From an uncultured Gemmatimonadota bacterium (GTDB taxonomy: Bacteria > Gemmatimonadota > Gemmatimonadetes > Gemmatimonadales > Gemmatimonadaceae): DNA of 64,000 nucleotides. Position 1 is the first letter of the stretch. Each line of letters begins with the position of its first letter. The notes under the pieces were generated by a model, which worked only from the letters and a program-made list of their open reading frames with translations, made no database searches and had not been told where the DNA came from. The stretch is from contig CADEFN010000001.1 in assembly GCA_902826615.1 (NCBI GenBank), positions 1,116,001 to 1,180,000 on the forward strand, given 5' to 3'. Shown here piece by piece: positions 16,768 to 25,896 of this stretch. The position numbers were made by a program, and so were the translations under genes.

Positions 16768-18789
16768 ATGTCTCTTGCGAAGTTCTCCCGTGCGTGTTGT
16801 ACGGCACTTGTCGTTCTGGTGCCCGCCCTCATTGAGGCGCAGCAGGCGCCCCGCCTCGTGGTCACACCGGCCAACCCCCGGATGGTGTCGAAAGACACCC
16901 TGCGCCTCACCGCTCGTCTGGTTGATGCCAGCGGAGCGACGGTGCCTAACGCGCGCATCCGGTACTTCGCGGCTGGCGGAGGCTTCGAGGCGGCCGTTGA
17001 TAGCACCGGGCTCGTCACCTCGGGCGCGGTAGGCAAGTTTCCCGTGACCATCTCGGCCCTCGTGCCCGGGAGCCGCCCTGTCACACAGCGGGTGGAGGTC
17101 AACATGGTCGCTGGCCCCGCCGCGACCGCGACCATTACTCCTCAGCCGACGCGACTCCTCTCCGGACAGCGCTTGCAGCTCAACGCTCTGGCACGCTCCG
17201 CCGACGGCGACTCGGCGTCCGATCGCGTGACGTGGCGCTCGTCAGCACCCGCGGTTGCTGGTGTCAGCGAGCGCGGTGTGGTTTCGGCCCTTGCCCCCGG
17301 GCGCGCCACCATCACGGCGGCCGCGGGCGCGGCGAGTTCGTCCTTCGACGTGACGGTGGTCAACTCGGCCGGGGTGACCGTGACGGTGACGCCAGCGTCG
17401 GTGTCGGCACGTCAGGGGGACGTGGTGCGTTTCGCGACCGAGGTAAAGGATGCCTCGGGGCGCGCGATCGAGGGGTTGGTGCCGAGCTGGACGATGTCGC
17501 CCGGTCGCGGTGAAATCGGGAGTGACGGTGCCTTTGTTGGCCAAACGCCCGGCAGCTATCTGGTAACGGCAAACTTCGGCCGAGTGAGTGCCGATGTGCC
17601 AGTGACCCTGACAGAACGCAATGTGCGGCGCAAGACCACGGTGGTTGGCAGTGTGTTACGCACCGCCTTTGTGACCTCCGAAGTCTGGGTGCATCCCAAC
17701 GGCAAGGTCGCGTATCTGGGCACACACGCCGGTGGCGATCGCTTCTATACGATCGACATCTCCAACCCTGCCAAGCCGGTGGTGGTCGACTCGGTCATCG
17801 ACAACTTGCGTGTGCTCAACGACATCATGACCGACGAGAAGGGCGAGGTGTTGGTCTTCACGCGGGAAGGCGCCGACAACCGGAAGAACGGTATCGTCGT
17901 GATGACGCTGCAGGATCCTCTGCACCCCAAGAAGGTCGGCGAGTTTACCGACGGCGTCACCTCCGGGGTGCACTCGGCGTTCATCTACACCGATCCGAAG
18001 CACGGCCGTCATGCCTACATCACGAATGACGGCACCGGCGCCGTGCACATGATCAACATCGACGACCCCGCCAAGCCGCGCGAAGTGGCCCAGTGGAAGA
18101 CCCCGAGGCCCAACAACAGCGATGTTGGCCGCACCTTGCACGACGTGGATGTGCAGGACGGGCTGCTCTACGGCAGCTGGTGGAACGACGGCCTCATCAT
18201 TCTCGATGTCGGCAATGGCATCAGGGGCGGCACGCCGAGCAAGCCGGTGCTGGTGTCGCAATTCAAGTACGATCTGGACGCCCTCTACCGCACCCGGGTC
18301 GAAACCGACGCCGGCTCGGGTTACATCCGCGGAACCCACACCGCCTGGCGGCACAAGAACTACGTCTTTATTGCCGATGAGGTGTTCGATCCCGTGGAAG
18401 TGAATGCCGCGTTAGGCGGCAAGGTGGGGCGGGCCTATGGGCGTCTCCAGGTGGTCGACGTTTCGGATGTGACGAAACCGAAGTCGGTGGCGCATTACGA
18501 GCCCGAGTTTGGCGGGGTGCACAACATCTGGGCCGCCGGCGACACCTTGTACATGGGCGCCTACAATTCGGGCTTCCACGCATTCGACATCTCGGGTGAA
18601 CTCAAGGGCGATCTGCAGGCACAGGGGCGCGAGATGTCGCACTTCCAGCCGCAAAGCCCGCAGGGCAAGATCCCCAACGCCACCATGACCTGGGGTGTGG
18701 TGGTCAAGAACAATCTGATCTTCCTCAACGATATGAACTCGGGGCTCTGGATCGTGAAGATGGAGCCCAAGCCCTCCGTCGTTCCCTGA
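16768..18789 (+). CDS. Ig-like/LVIVD-repeat secreted protein, paralogue 1
   Basis: A 673-residue exported protein with a signal peptide ending near IEAQQ (residue 25). Residues ~27-290 hold three Ig-like (Big-type) modules: VVTPANPRMVSKDTLRL, then ITPQPTRLLSGQRLQL with WRSSAPAVAGVS, then VTPASVSARQGDVV. The remainder is an LVIVD-repeat propeller (YTIDISNPAKPVVVDS, MINIDDPAKPREVAQW, LQVVDVSDVTKPKSVAHYEPEFGGVHNIW) ending in KMEPKPSVVP. LVIVD proteins are thought to be cell-surface propellers. A second paralogue begins 24 bases later and a third lies at 49551. There is no catalytic motif, so adhesion or binding is the likeliest role. Confidence 0.85.
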   Translation: MSLAKFSRACCTALVVLVPALIEAQQAPRLVVTPANPRMVSKDTLRLTARLVDASGATVPNARIRYFAAGGGFEAAVDSTGLVTSGAVGKFPVTISALVPGSRPVTQRVEVNMVAGPAATATITPQPTRLLSGQRLQLNALARSADGDSASDRVTWRSSAPAVAGVSERGVVSALAPGRATITAAAGAASSSFDVTVVNSAGVTVTVTPASVSARQGDVVRFATEVKDASGRAIEGLVPSWTMSPGRGEIGSDGAFVGQTPGSYLVTANFGRVSADVPVTLTERNVRRKTTVVGSVLRTAFVTSEVWVHPNGKVAYLGTHAGGDRFYTIDISNPAKPVVVDSVIDNLRVLNDIMTDEKGEVLVFTREGADNRKNGIVVMTLQDPLHPKKVGEFTDGVTSGVHSAFIYTDPKHGRHAYITNDGTGAVHMINIDDPAKPREVAQWKTPRPNNSDVGRTLHDVDVQDGLLYGSWWNDGLIILDVGNGIRGGTPSKPVLVSQFKYDLDALYRTRVETDAGSGYIRGTHTAWRHKNYVFIADEVFDPVEVNAALGGKVGRAYGRLQVVDVSDVTKPKSVAHYEPEFGGVHNIWAAGDTLYMGAYNSGFHAFDISGELKGDLQAQGREMSHFQPQSPQGKIPNATMTWGVVVKNNLIFLNDMNSGLWIVKMEPKPSVVP

Positions 18790-18813
18790 CGCCACTCGCC
18801 CCCTCGTCATCCC

Positions 18814-20796
18814 ATGCTGATTCCACTGCTGCTGTTGCAGGCAACCGCCGCCAGTCCGGTTGCCCGCGTGGTCATCACCCCGTCGAAACCCGAGATGGTA
18901 GCGGGCGACACGTTGCGTCTCCGCGCACAGGCCCTCGACGCCAGCGGGCAGCCGGTGCCTAACGCACGTATCCGGTTTCAGGCCGACGGCGGGGATTTTG
19001 AGGCCGAGGTGGACTCGGCGGGGCTGGTACGATCGGGGGCGACGGGAACCATTCCGGTGGTAGTAGTCGCCACTGTCGCCGGCGCTCGCCCCATGGTGAC
19101 ACGGGTGGACGTGCGCATGGTGCCGGGGCCGGCCGCTCGCATTGCGACGGATCTTCGCCAGCTCAAGCTGGCGGCGGGGCAGTCCTTTCGGCTTGGCGCC
19201 AAGGTGTTCTCGAAAACGGGTGATGAACGACCGGGCGATCGGGTGATCTGGCAGGCGTCATCCGCGGTGGCAACGGTGGATGGCTCCGGGGTGGTGCGTG
19301 GCGTGCGTGCGGGGCGCGGTGTCATCACCGCGCGTGCTGGCGAGGCCACCATCACCGTGCCGGTGGAGGTTGTTCCCACGGCGGTCGCTGCGGTCGACGT
19401 CTCACCACCTCGGGTGGAGGTGCGCCAGGGTGATGTGGTCAAACTCGCCGCAACTGCTCGCGATCGCAGCGGCAAGGTGATCACTGGTTTGACTACCAGC
19501 TGGTCCTTTGCTCCTGGCCAGGGTGTGATCGACCAGCAGGGGAGCTTTGTGGCGTATGAACCCGGTGAGTATCTCGTCACCGGGTCGCAGGGTGATCGCA
19601 CCGCACATGCCGTGATCCGCGTGGCTCCGCGTGAGGTGCGTCGGCCGATGAGTGTGGTGGGTCGTCTGCCGCGCACCCGCTTTCGCACCGAGGAACTCTG
19701 GCTGCACCCCGATGGCAAACACGCGTATCTCGGTTCGGGCCGAGGCGGCGATGTGATGTATGCCATCGACATCAGCAACCCGTCGAAGCCGACTGTGACG
19801 GATTCCATCGTCACCAACACGCGTCGTGTGAACGATATCATGACGACGCCGGACGGGAAGTTCCTGGTCTTCACGCGTGAAGGCGCGAGTGACCGCAAAA
19901 ATGGCATCGTGATCTGCTCGCTCGAGGACCCCAAACACCCGAAGATCATCAGTGAGTTCACGGAGGGCGTGACCTCGGGAGTCCACTCGGCGTTCATCTT
20001 CAAGCAGGAGAAGTTCGGCACCCACGTCTATCTCACGAATGACGGCACGGGCGCACTTCATGTCGTGGACATCACCGACCCCTACAAGCCGAAGGAAGTC
20101 GCGCAGTGGAAGACACCCAAGGCCCACGGTGATGCCGGGCGTTCGCTGCACGACATCGACATTCAGGATGGTTTGCTCTACGCCAGCTGGTGGAACGACG
20201 GGTTGGTGGTGCTCGATGTCGGGAATGGGATGAAGGGCGGATCGCCGTCGAGCCCGCAGTTGGTCACGCAGTACAAGTACGACCTCAACGCGCTGTATCG
20301 CGACGTCGAGGCGGTCGGCGGACCCGGGTTCATTCGCGGGACACATACCGCGTGGCGCCACAAGAACTATGTGTTCATCGCCGACGAGGTCTTTGCTGCA
20401 AAGGAAGTGCAGGGCGCGAAGGATGCGTCGGCCTCACGGGCCTACGGGCGACTGCAGGTGATCGACGTGAGTGATATGGCCAACCCCAGGAGTGTGGCCT
20501 ACTACGAGCCCGAATACGGTGGTGTCCACAACGTCTGGGTGACCGGTGATACCCTGTTCATGGGCGCCTATGAAGCTGGCTTCCGCGCGTTTGACATCTC
20601 CGGGGAGTTGCGGGGCGATCTCCGCGCGCAGGGTCGCGAGATCGGTCACGTCAACACCGCCGACATGGATGGCAAGGTGCAGAACGCGTCGCGTGTGTGG
20701 GGCGTGATCTACAAGAACGGGCTTGCGTGGGTGAACGACAACCAGAACGGATTGTGGGTGATCCGGATGGAGCCAAAGCCGACTGTGGTTCCGTAA
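18814..20796 (+). CDS. Ig-like/LVIVD-repeat secreted protein, paralogue 2
   Basis: A 660-residue protein with the same architecture as its upstream neighbour: Ig-like modules, then an LVIVD propeller ending in RMEPKPTVVP. It follows paralogue 1 after 24 bases and is probably cotranscribed. Its signal sequence is unusually short (MLIPLLLLQATAAS) and lacks the basic residues normally found at the start of a signal peptide. No better in-frame start is available upstream. It is more similar to paralogue 3 at 49551 than to paralogue 1 (shared AYLGSG.GGDVMYAIDIS, TRRVNDIMTTPDGK and KAHGDAGRSLHDIDIQDG-like stretches), so the local pair is not the most recent duplication. Confidence 0.84.
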   Translation: MLIPLLLLQATAASPVARVVITPSKPEMVAGDTLRLRAQALDASGQPVPNARIRFQADGGDFEAEVDSAGLVRSGATGTIPVVVVATVAGARPMVTRVDVRMVPGPAARIATDLRQLKLAAGQSFRLGAKVFSKTGDERPGDRVIWQASSAVATVDGSGVVRGVRAGRGVITARAGEATITVPVEVVPTAVAAVDVSPPRVEVRQGDVVKLAATARDRSGKVITGLTTSWSFAPGQGVIDQQGSFVAYEPGEYLVTGSQGDRTAHAVIRVAPREVRRPMSVVGRLPRTRFRTEELWLHPDGKHAYLGSGRGGDVMYAIDISNPSKPTVTDSIVTNTRRVNDIMTTPDGKFLVFTREGASDRKNGIVICSLEDPKHPKIISEFTEGVTSGVHSAFIFKQEKFGTHVYLTNDGTGALHVVDITDPYKPKEVAQWKTPKAHGDAGRSLHDIDIQDGLLYASWWNDGLVVLDVGNGMKGGSPSSPQLVTQYKYDLNALYRDVEAVGGPGFIRGTHTAWRHKNYVFIADEVFAAKEVQGAKDASASRAYGRLQVIDVSDMANPRSVAYYEPEYGGVHNVWVTGDTLFMGAYEAGFRAFDISGELRGDLRAQGREIGHVNTADMDGKVQNASRVWGVIYKNGLAWVNDNQNGLWVIRMEPKPTVVP

Positions 20797-20823
20797 CACC
20801 AGGATCCGTCCGACAAGGAAGAA

Positions 20824-20853
20824 GCCGCCCAGCCACACAACGTGCTGGGCGGC
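20824..20853. terminator. Hairpin terminator between convergent genes
   Basis: A perfect 10-base stem, GCCGCCCAGC (20824-20833) with GCTGGGCGGC (20844-20853), and a 10-base loop. There is no long T-tract, but its place between the stop of LVIVD paralogue 2 and the stop of the opposing epimerase gene fits a terminator. Confidence 0.6.
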
Positions 20854-20863
20854 GCTCCCGGGT

Positions 20864-22960
20864 TTATCGACTGGCCGCGGCTTGTGGACTCTCTACCAGC
20901 GGAATGGACTTTCCCAAGCCATCGCGTTGAGGGTTGTCTGCGCTGGCCATAAAGCTCAGCAACGCGCGCGATAACTCCTCCGCTTTTTCGAACTGCACCG
21001 CATGTCCGGCGTCCAGTTCCATGACACGATTCTGTGGTGCGTGAAGCAGGGGCGCCAAATAGAGGCGGCCTTTGTGATTGTCTACGAGACGGTCGTGCGT
21101 CGCTGTCACCACCAACATCGGCAGCTTGACCTTCAAGATGGACTCCCACGACCGCTCCTGCACTTCGTCCATCACGATCACGGACTTCAGAGTGACTTCG
21201 GTCGTCTTCAACGCATCAGCGTCGATGAAATCGAGGCCGTCCGCCGAGAGCGTGAAATCGGTTGCCTGCAATGGAATCGGCACGAACGCCTCTTCCCGGG
21301 CAGGCGCGAGTTCGAAGTGCGTCAGCAACGCCTGCACTACACGTTCAGTCATGTCAATCACCGAGCGGAAGCGCGCGTTCCAGAAGAGTCCGGGTGTAAT
21401 CAGTAACACCGTCGCCAGCGCCCCTTCGTCCTGCAATCGCTCAGCAACGATCGCCGCATATTGCGCCCCCTGACACCAGCCGGCCAGATGAATCCGGTTG
21501 AAGCGTTTCGAGAGCATCTGCACGTGTTCGACCACATCTTCTATCGTGCGTGCAGCGCTCGCCAGATCACCACGGTCGCCGTTCGCTCCACAACCGCGAC
21601 GGTCAGGCGCAAAGACAGACACTTCTGATTGCGCACACACCGCTTGCGCCAGCGGACGTTGCCACAAGGAATGGCTCATGCCACCGTGCAAAACAACCAG
21701 AACATCAGAGCCGCTTTCCGGCCCCCAGAAGCGGTAGTTGATGCCGTAACCGTCCGACATGATCTGACGTGCGACGCTTTCCGTTTTTTTCCAACCATTG
21801 CCCCCCATGCGGCACGACAAGCCCCAGCCACGCCCCCACGCGTTAGGAGGCGTCAATTGCAATCCTTCGGTCGTGACTTCGGCGTAGGTGTTCCGCAGAT
21901 CCAGAAATCCGCCACGCCCCCAACGCAAGCTGGGACTCGCTGGTTCACGCTCGACCAGGCGCGAGCCGAATGCGCCTTCCTGAGCCACCAGTAAATCGCC
22001 TGCCGACCCAGCCAACAACATCGCGGCGCGCGTCAAGACCGAAGTCTCTCCGACGTGTGCCCCGATGATGACAGGCCATTCGCGCTTCTTGAGTTCTTCC
22101 AGCAGTCGCAGGCCGCGCAAGACGCCGCCGACACGCGAGACTTTCAGATTTGCCACAAAGCGCCCCGGCGCGCCGTCATAACGCGCCAGGTCAGCCATCG
22201 TACACAGGCTTTCATCCAGGATGATCGGGCATCTCAGAGCGACGCTGATCTGGCTGTGTTGCTCGACGTCACGCGGCTTCACGGGTTCTTCGACACCGAA
22301 CAGCTCGTGACCAAGCGCGCGTAAGTACGGCAGCGCTGCGCCGGGCGCATCGGCCCAGAGGTTGTTCGCGTCGACTCGCATCCTGAATCCAGCCACACCG
22401 TGCCAGGCCGTCAGTTCCTCGACGCTGCGGAGCTTTTCCCGATCCAGTTCCAGCTCGCCCCCCAACTTCACCTTGAAGTCCTTCACGCCAAGAATCAGGT
22501 ATTGATCGATGAGGAAGCGCGTCTTCCACGATTCGTCATTGCCCAACACCGCCGAATACACGTGCGGCCCGCCCGGGCCTGCCAGCCCGAGCAGTGCTTC
22601 GACGCTTTGCCCGCGTTCGCGCGCAAAGAGATCAAGCAGCGCACTCTCGATCGCGCACCACACCGACGGCGCACGGTCAATGTCGGAGGAATGCTCGACG
22701 ACCCAGCCTTGCATGGCTTCGAAACTCGAGCATTCACTCTGAATGGCCGCGTGCCACGTGGCTGCCCATTGTTGGCACGACGCTCGCGTTTCGCCTGTCA
22801 CATAGGCGCGCGGACAACCTTCGCCGTACCCGCGCACATCAGCGCGCGCAGCCTCTACCCACACGCTCTCGCCATGCGTGCGCGCCGTGGACGCGTGGCG
22901 AAACGTCATTCTCAGCGGAACCCGCAGTTCCGAAAACCGCAAACGCAAGGGAGCGGTCAT
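20864..22960 (-). CDS. Enolase-superfamily epimerase fused to an alpha/beta hydrolase
   Basis: A 698-residue fusion. Residues 1-380 are an enolase-superfamily enzyme of the dipeptide-epimerase/muconate-cycloisomerase group: KVK at 163-165, metal ligands Asp197 (RVDANN), Glu224 (GVEEPV) and Asp249 (ILDES), and the second catalytic Lys273 (NLKVSRVGG). Residues ~400-685 are an alpha/beta hydrolase with VLHGGMSHS as oxyanion loop, nucleophile elbow GWCQGA (Cys496 in place of Ser), Asp623 in ATHDRLVD and His653 in DAGHAVQFE. The codon for residue 496 is TGT at 21473-21475 (minus strand), so the Cys is really in the sequence. The start ATG overlaps the upstream gene stop (ATGA, 22957-22960). G+C is lower than in the neighbours. 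The fusion suggests one pathway where a racemised or cycloisomerised product is hydrolysed or acyl-transferred; substrates unknown. Confidence 0.82.
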   Translation of the reverse strand: MTAPLRLRFSELRVPLRMTFRHASTARTHGESVWVEAARADVRGYGEGCPRAYVTGETRASCQQWAATWHAAIQSECSSFEAMQGWVVEHSSDIDRAPSVWCAIESALLDLFARERGQSVEALLGLAGPGGPHVYSAVLGNDESWKTRFLIDQYLILGVKDFKVKLGGELELDREKLRSVEELTAWHGVAGFRMRVDANNLWADAPGAALPYLRALGHELFGVEEPVKPRDVEQHSQISVALRCPIILDESLCTMADLARYDGAPGRFVANLKVSRVGGVLRGLRLLEELKKREWPVIIGAHVGETSVLTRAAMLLAGSAGDLLVAQEGAFGSRLVEREPASPSLRWGRGGFLDLRNTYAEVTTEGLQLTPPNAWGRGWGLSCRMGGNGWKKTESVARQIMSDGYGINYRFWGPESGSDVLVVLHGGMSHSLWQRPLAQAVCAQSEVSVFAPDRRGCGANGDRGDLASAARTIEDVVEHVQMLSKRFNRIHLAGWCQGAQYAAIVAERLQDEGALATVLLITPGLFWNARFRSVIDMTERVVQALLTHFELAPAREEAFVPIPLQATDFTLSADGLDFIDADALKTTEVTLKSVIVMDEVQERSWESILKVKLPMLVVTATHDRLVDNHKGRLYLAPLLHAPQNRVMELDAGHAVQFEKAEELSRALLSFMASADNPQRDGLGKSIPLVESPQAAASR

Positions 22961-24072
22961 GCCGCATCCTTCTTGCGCGCGCCAAAGAGCGCGCGGAAGA
23001 ATTGCTCCATCCCGTAGAGGTGCTCACGATGAAAGGTCCAGCACGTGTAATCTTTCACCTTCGAGAAACCCGCGGCCGTAAATGCCGAGAGGTTGTCGCC
23101 TTCTTCCAGGGCGATGCATTGCATGCGACCCAGGGCAGCGTAACGTCGTCGGGCTGCATCAGCCAACGCATGACGGGCTGCATCGTCCGTGTCGTCCAGC
23201 ACATGCACGGTGAATGAATTGGTCAGCTCGCTGAAATTCATTCCCAATGAAGCAATCTCCAGGAGTGCAAAGCCTGCCACACGGCCATGCCGCTGAGCAA
23301 TGAGCGATTCACGGCGACGCAGCAAGCCAGCTTCTTCATATGCTCGCGAGATGTTCTCCACTCCGCGACAGCCGGCCTGCAGCTGATTGGCCTGCACCTC
23401 CACCATGCGGCCACGTGCGGTGAACCACTCTTCAATCATCGCGCGGTCTTCCTCTGCGCCGACTCGCACTTCGACCCCAGTGGGCGACTGTATGGCTGAG
23501 CCAATTGTCGATGCGACCAGGTAATGAGAGGTTCGCAAATCGGACGTCGCCGGATCTGTGACTCGCTTCGCGTATCCGCCAAACACCCGCGTCGGCCACA
23601 GGTTGTTTGGGCGAAAGTACATCTTGCCCCACACGAAGTCCGGTCGTAGTTGGCCGTATTGCGTGAACCCCAGCGCCACCTGAGCCGAAGCAGACATTCT
23701 GCGCGCCGACATCGGCAGAGCGGCCAGATGCTGCACGATCCAGGTCTGTTCGCACCAGCGAAGACTGCCCAGATGCGCTTCCAGGCTTTTGGCGCCACGC
23801 ATCACCGCTGTTGCCATCAGATTGCCATTGGCCAGCAGCAACTGGCGCACGGTCTGTTGAATATCAGGCAACACCGGCTCCAGCCGAGCCACTTTTTCAG
23901 GGTAGAGAAAGCCGCTGTCCAACAACAATTGCCAGACATCTTCAAAGGTGACATCGTGTGCCACCCGCAATCCCGGATAGTCCGCCTCAACCTGCCGGGC
24001 ATATTCGTGTTGTGCGTTGTACGACCGAAACGCCGTTGGTGCTGGTCGGTGAATGGTTGACGTGCTTAGCAT
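22957..24072 (-). CDS. GNAT-like acyltransferase candidate
   Basis: A 371-residue protein with no confident family. The C-terminal third reads like a GNAT fold: ESLIAQRHGRVAGFALLEIASLG (strand-turn-strand), TNSFTVHVLDD, then an Ala/Arg-rich helix and GRMQCIALEEGDNLSAFTAAGFSKVKDYTCWTF, similar to the GNAT C-terminal strand. The N-terminal part may be a diverged second copy. The ATG at 24070-24072 has a good ribosome-binding site (AAGGAG, 8 bases before it). An upstream in-frame GTG is less likely. It is the first gene of a two-gene operon, and its stop overlaps the epimerase-hydrolase start. Both genes share the lower G+C of this 3.2-kb stretch, so horizontal acquisition is likely. Function not assigned. 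Confidence 0.6.
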   Translation of the reverse strand: MLSTSTIHRPAPTAFRSYNAQHEYARQVEADYPGLRVAHDVTFEDVWQLLLDSGFLYPEKVARLEPVLPDIQQTVRQLLLANGNLMATAVMRGAKSLEAHLGSLRWCEQTWIVQHLAALPMSARRMSASAQVALGFTQYGQLRPDFVWGKMYFRPNNLWPTRVFGGYAKRVTDPATSDLRTSHYLVASTIGSAIQSPTGVEVRVGAEEDRAMIEEWFTARGRMVEVQANQLQAGCRGVENISRAYEEAGLLRRRESLIAQRHGRVAGFALLEIASLGMNFSELTNSFTVHVLDDTDDAARHALADAARRRYAALGRMQCIALEEGDNLSAFTAAGFSKVKDYTCWTFHREHLYGMEQFFRALFGARKKDAA

Positions 24073-24391
24073 CACTTCCGCTCCTTGCCGTTGACTGCCC
24101 TTGATTCGATCTCCGCGCTATCTGAGCCGGAGAGAAGATTGCGGTGAGCGAGCTCAAGGATTCCCTGGCTCATCGCTCACCGTCACGAATGCGCAGGTTG
24201 CGGGCGAATCCCGCCAAGCAGGGTCAGATTTGTCAGAGAAGGGGCTTCTGCAGCCAGCGGTTCGAGGACCGCCGGGGCGCTGAGACCTCGCACGTCCTCG
24301 AGTGGGGTGGGCGCCAACCTCGATCCAGAGGCTTGCCTCGTCATGCCCGCCAGGGCATTCTCACGCCCTGCCGACCACCCCACACCGCCTG
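24073..24391. other. Divergent intergenic region, about 320 bases
   Basis: It separates the GNAT-like gene (minus) from the FHA-transglycosylase gene (plus). There is no supported gene. The only clear structure is the inverted repeat at 24142-24182. Confidence 0.5.
24142..24182. repeat. Inverted repeat in the divergent intergenic region
   Basis: CGGTGAGCGA (24142-24151) pairs perfectly with TCGCTCACCG (24173-24182) around a 21-base loop. No T-tract follows. It could be an operator or a terminator-like structure; it lies about 70 bases upstream of the minus-strand gene and 210 bases upstream of the plus-strand gene. Confidence 0.5.
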
Positions 24392-25801
24392 ATGCCCAGC
24401 GAGCTGCACGTCTTCGTAGCCGGGAGCCCGGAGATACTCCGCTTCACCGACACCGTCAGGCTCGGCCGTGACCCTCGCAACGCCATTGTTGTCGACCACG
24501 AGGTGGTGAGCAGCGAACACCTCGAGCTGCAGCTCGAAGGTGATGTGTGGACGCTCGTCGATCTCAACAGCACCAACGGCACGTTCGTCGAGGGCACCCG
24601 TGTGGCGCGCGCTCGTCTCGACGCTTTCACAAAAGTTCGGCTTGGTCCCGGGGGTCCCCAGATCGAGTTCACGGTTCCCGGGAAGCTGGAACGGGGGTCA
24701 ACCAGGGAGCTGGTCGCTGAGGACATCGCGGACCGCTACTTCGCCGCTGATGAGCCCGAGGGCATGTCCACGCGGACCGCCATGATCCGTGCTGCCTTCC
24801 AGCAGAACCGGCAGCAGGACACCACGTCGTGGATCAAGCGCTTGCGCACGCTGCGTGTAGTCATCGCCGTGCTGGTGCTGGTGGCCGCTGGGGCGGGTGG
24901 CGTTGCGGCCTGGCAGGCGCGCCGTGTGGCGGCGCTCCGTGTCGTGGCGGGTGGTGTGTTCAACACCATGAAGGCAATCGAACTTGATGTACGTCGTCTG
25001 CAGGCTACGGCCGTGGCAGACAGCGGTCTCGCGGCACGCCGTGAACGTCTGGAGCGACAGTACGAGGATCTGCTCAAGACGCTGGGCATCTACAGTGACC
25101 GCACGCCCGCCGATGTCCAGCTCATCTATCGCACCGTGCACCGGTTGGGTGAGTCCGAGGCCACGGTACCGCAGGGCGTTGTGGATGAGGTACGCAAGTA
25201 CATCAAACAGTGGCGAGGCGACTGGGAAGCCGGACTCACTCGCGCCAGGGCAGCAGGACTCGGTCCCGAGGTGAGCGAGGTTCTTCGTCAGCACCACCTG
25301 CCGCGCGAGTTTTTCTACATCGCGCTACAGGAGAGTAAGCTCGACACTCGCGCCATAGGACCCTCCACTCGATCGGGCGTGCCGAAAGGACTCTGGCAGC
25401 TCATCCCATCAACCGCCCAGGCATATGGGCTGCGGCTGGGCGCGCTGCAGGGGGAGCGCGTGTTCGACCCGTCGGATGAGCGCCACGATCCGGGCAAATC
25501 CACTGCCGCCGCGGCGCGGTACCTGGCAGACCTCTACACAACTGATGCGCAAGCGTCCGGGCTGCTCGTCATGGCGTCGTATAACATGGGCGAGACGCGC
25601 CTGCGCAGCCTCCTCCGTTCGCTGCCAGCATCACCAGCGGAGCGCAACTTCTGGGATCTGCTCGAGAAACACCGGGACCGCATCCCGGTGGAGACGTACA
25701 ACTACGTGTTCCGCGTCGTGGCCGCAGCGGTCATCGGTGCCAATCCGCGCCTCTTCGGCTTTGACCTCGAGCCGCCCCTGGGGGAGTTGCCCGGCCCCTG
25801 A
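24392..25801 (+). CDS. FHA domain fused to a membrane-anchored lytic transglycosylase
   Basis: A 469-residue protein. Residues ~8-75 form an FHA domain with all phosphopeptide-binding positions: GR (25-26), SSEH (40-43), and the NSTNGTFV turn (59-66). A membrane segment at ~154-175 follows a basic stretch. The rest should be periplasmic: a helical linker, then an SLT lysozyme-like domain with the catalytic Glu in ALQESKLD (Glu314), GLWQ (333-336), QLIPSTAQAYGL, and later ASYNMGE. FHA domains bind phospho-threonine peptides in the cytoplasm; SLT domains cleave peptidoglycan and release anhydro-muropeptides. The fusion would link Ser/Thr phosphorylation to wall remodelling across the membrane. 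Start at 24392 because FHA begins there. A kinase gene is in the window (46804) but not nearby. Confidence 0.88.
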   Translation: MPSELHVFVAGSPEILRFTDTVRLGRDPRNAIVVDHEVVSSEHLELQLEGDVWTLVDLNSTNGTFVEGTRVARARLDAFTKVRLGPGGPQIEFTVPGKLERGSTRELVAEDIADRYFAADEPEGMSTRTAMIRAAFQQNRQQDTTSWIKRLRTLRVVIAVLVLVAAGAGGVAAWQARRVAALRVVAGGVFNTMKAIELDVRRLQATAVADSGLAARRERLERQYEDLLKTLGIYSDRTPADVQLIYRTVHRLGESEATVPQGVVDEVRKYIKQWRGDWEAGLTRARAAGLGPEVSEVLRQHHLPREFFYIALQESKLDTRAIGPSTRSGVPKGLWQLIPSTAQAYGLRLGALQGERVFDPSDERHDPGKSTAAAARYLADLYTTDAQASGLLVMASYNMGETRLRSLLRSLPASPAERNFWDLLEKHRDRIPVETYNYVFRVVAAAVIGANPRLFGFDLEPPLGELPGP

Positions 25802-25896
25802 CAGGGTCCATCGCTGTGGTGCAGCAAAAGGAACTGGCGTGAACCGATCCCGGGGGATACCCCTTAGGCATCACCCTCTTCAAGCGGCCCACGATC

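Noticed and set aside
20864-24072. A mobile element for the low-GC island
   Set aside because: No integrase, transposase, tRNA or direct repeats were seen at its edges. Only the composition suggests transfer.
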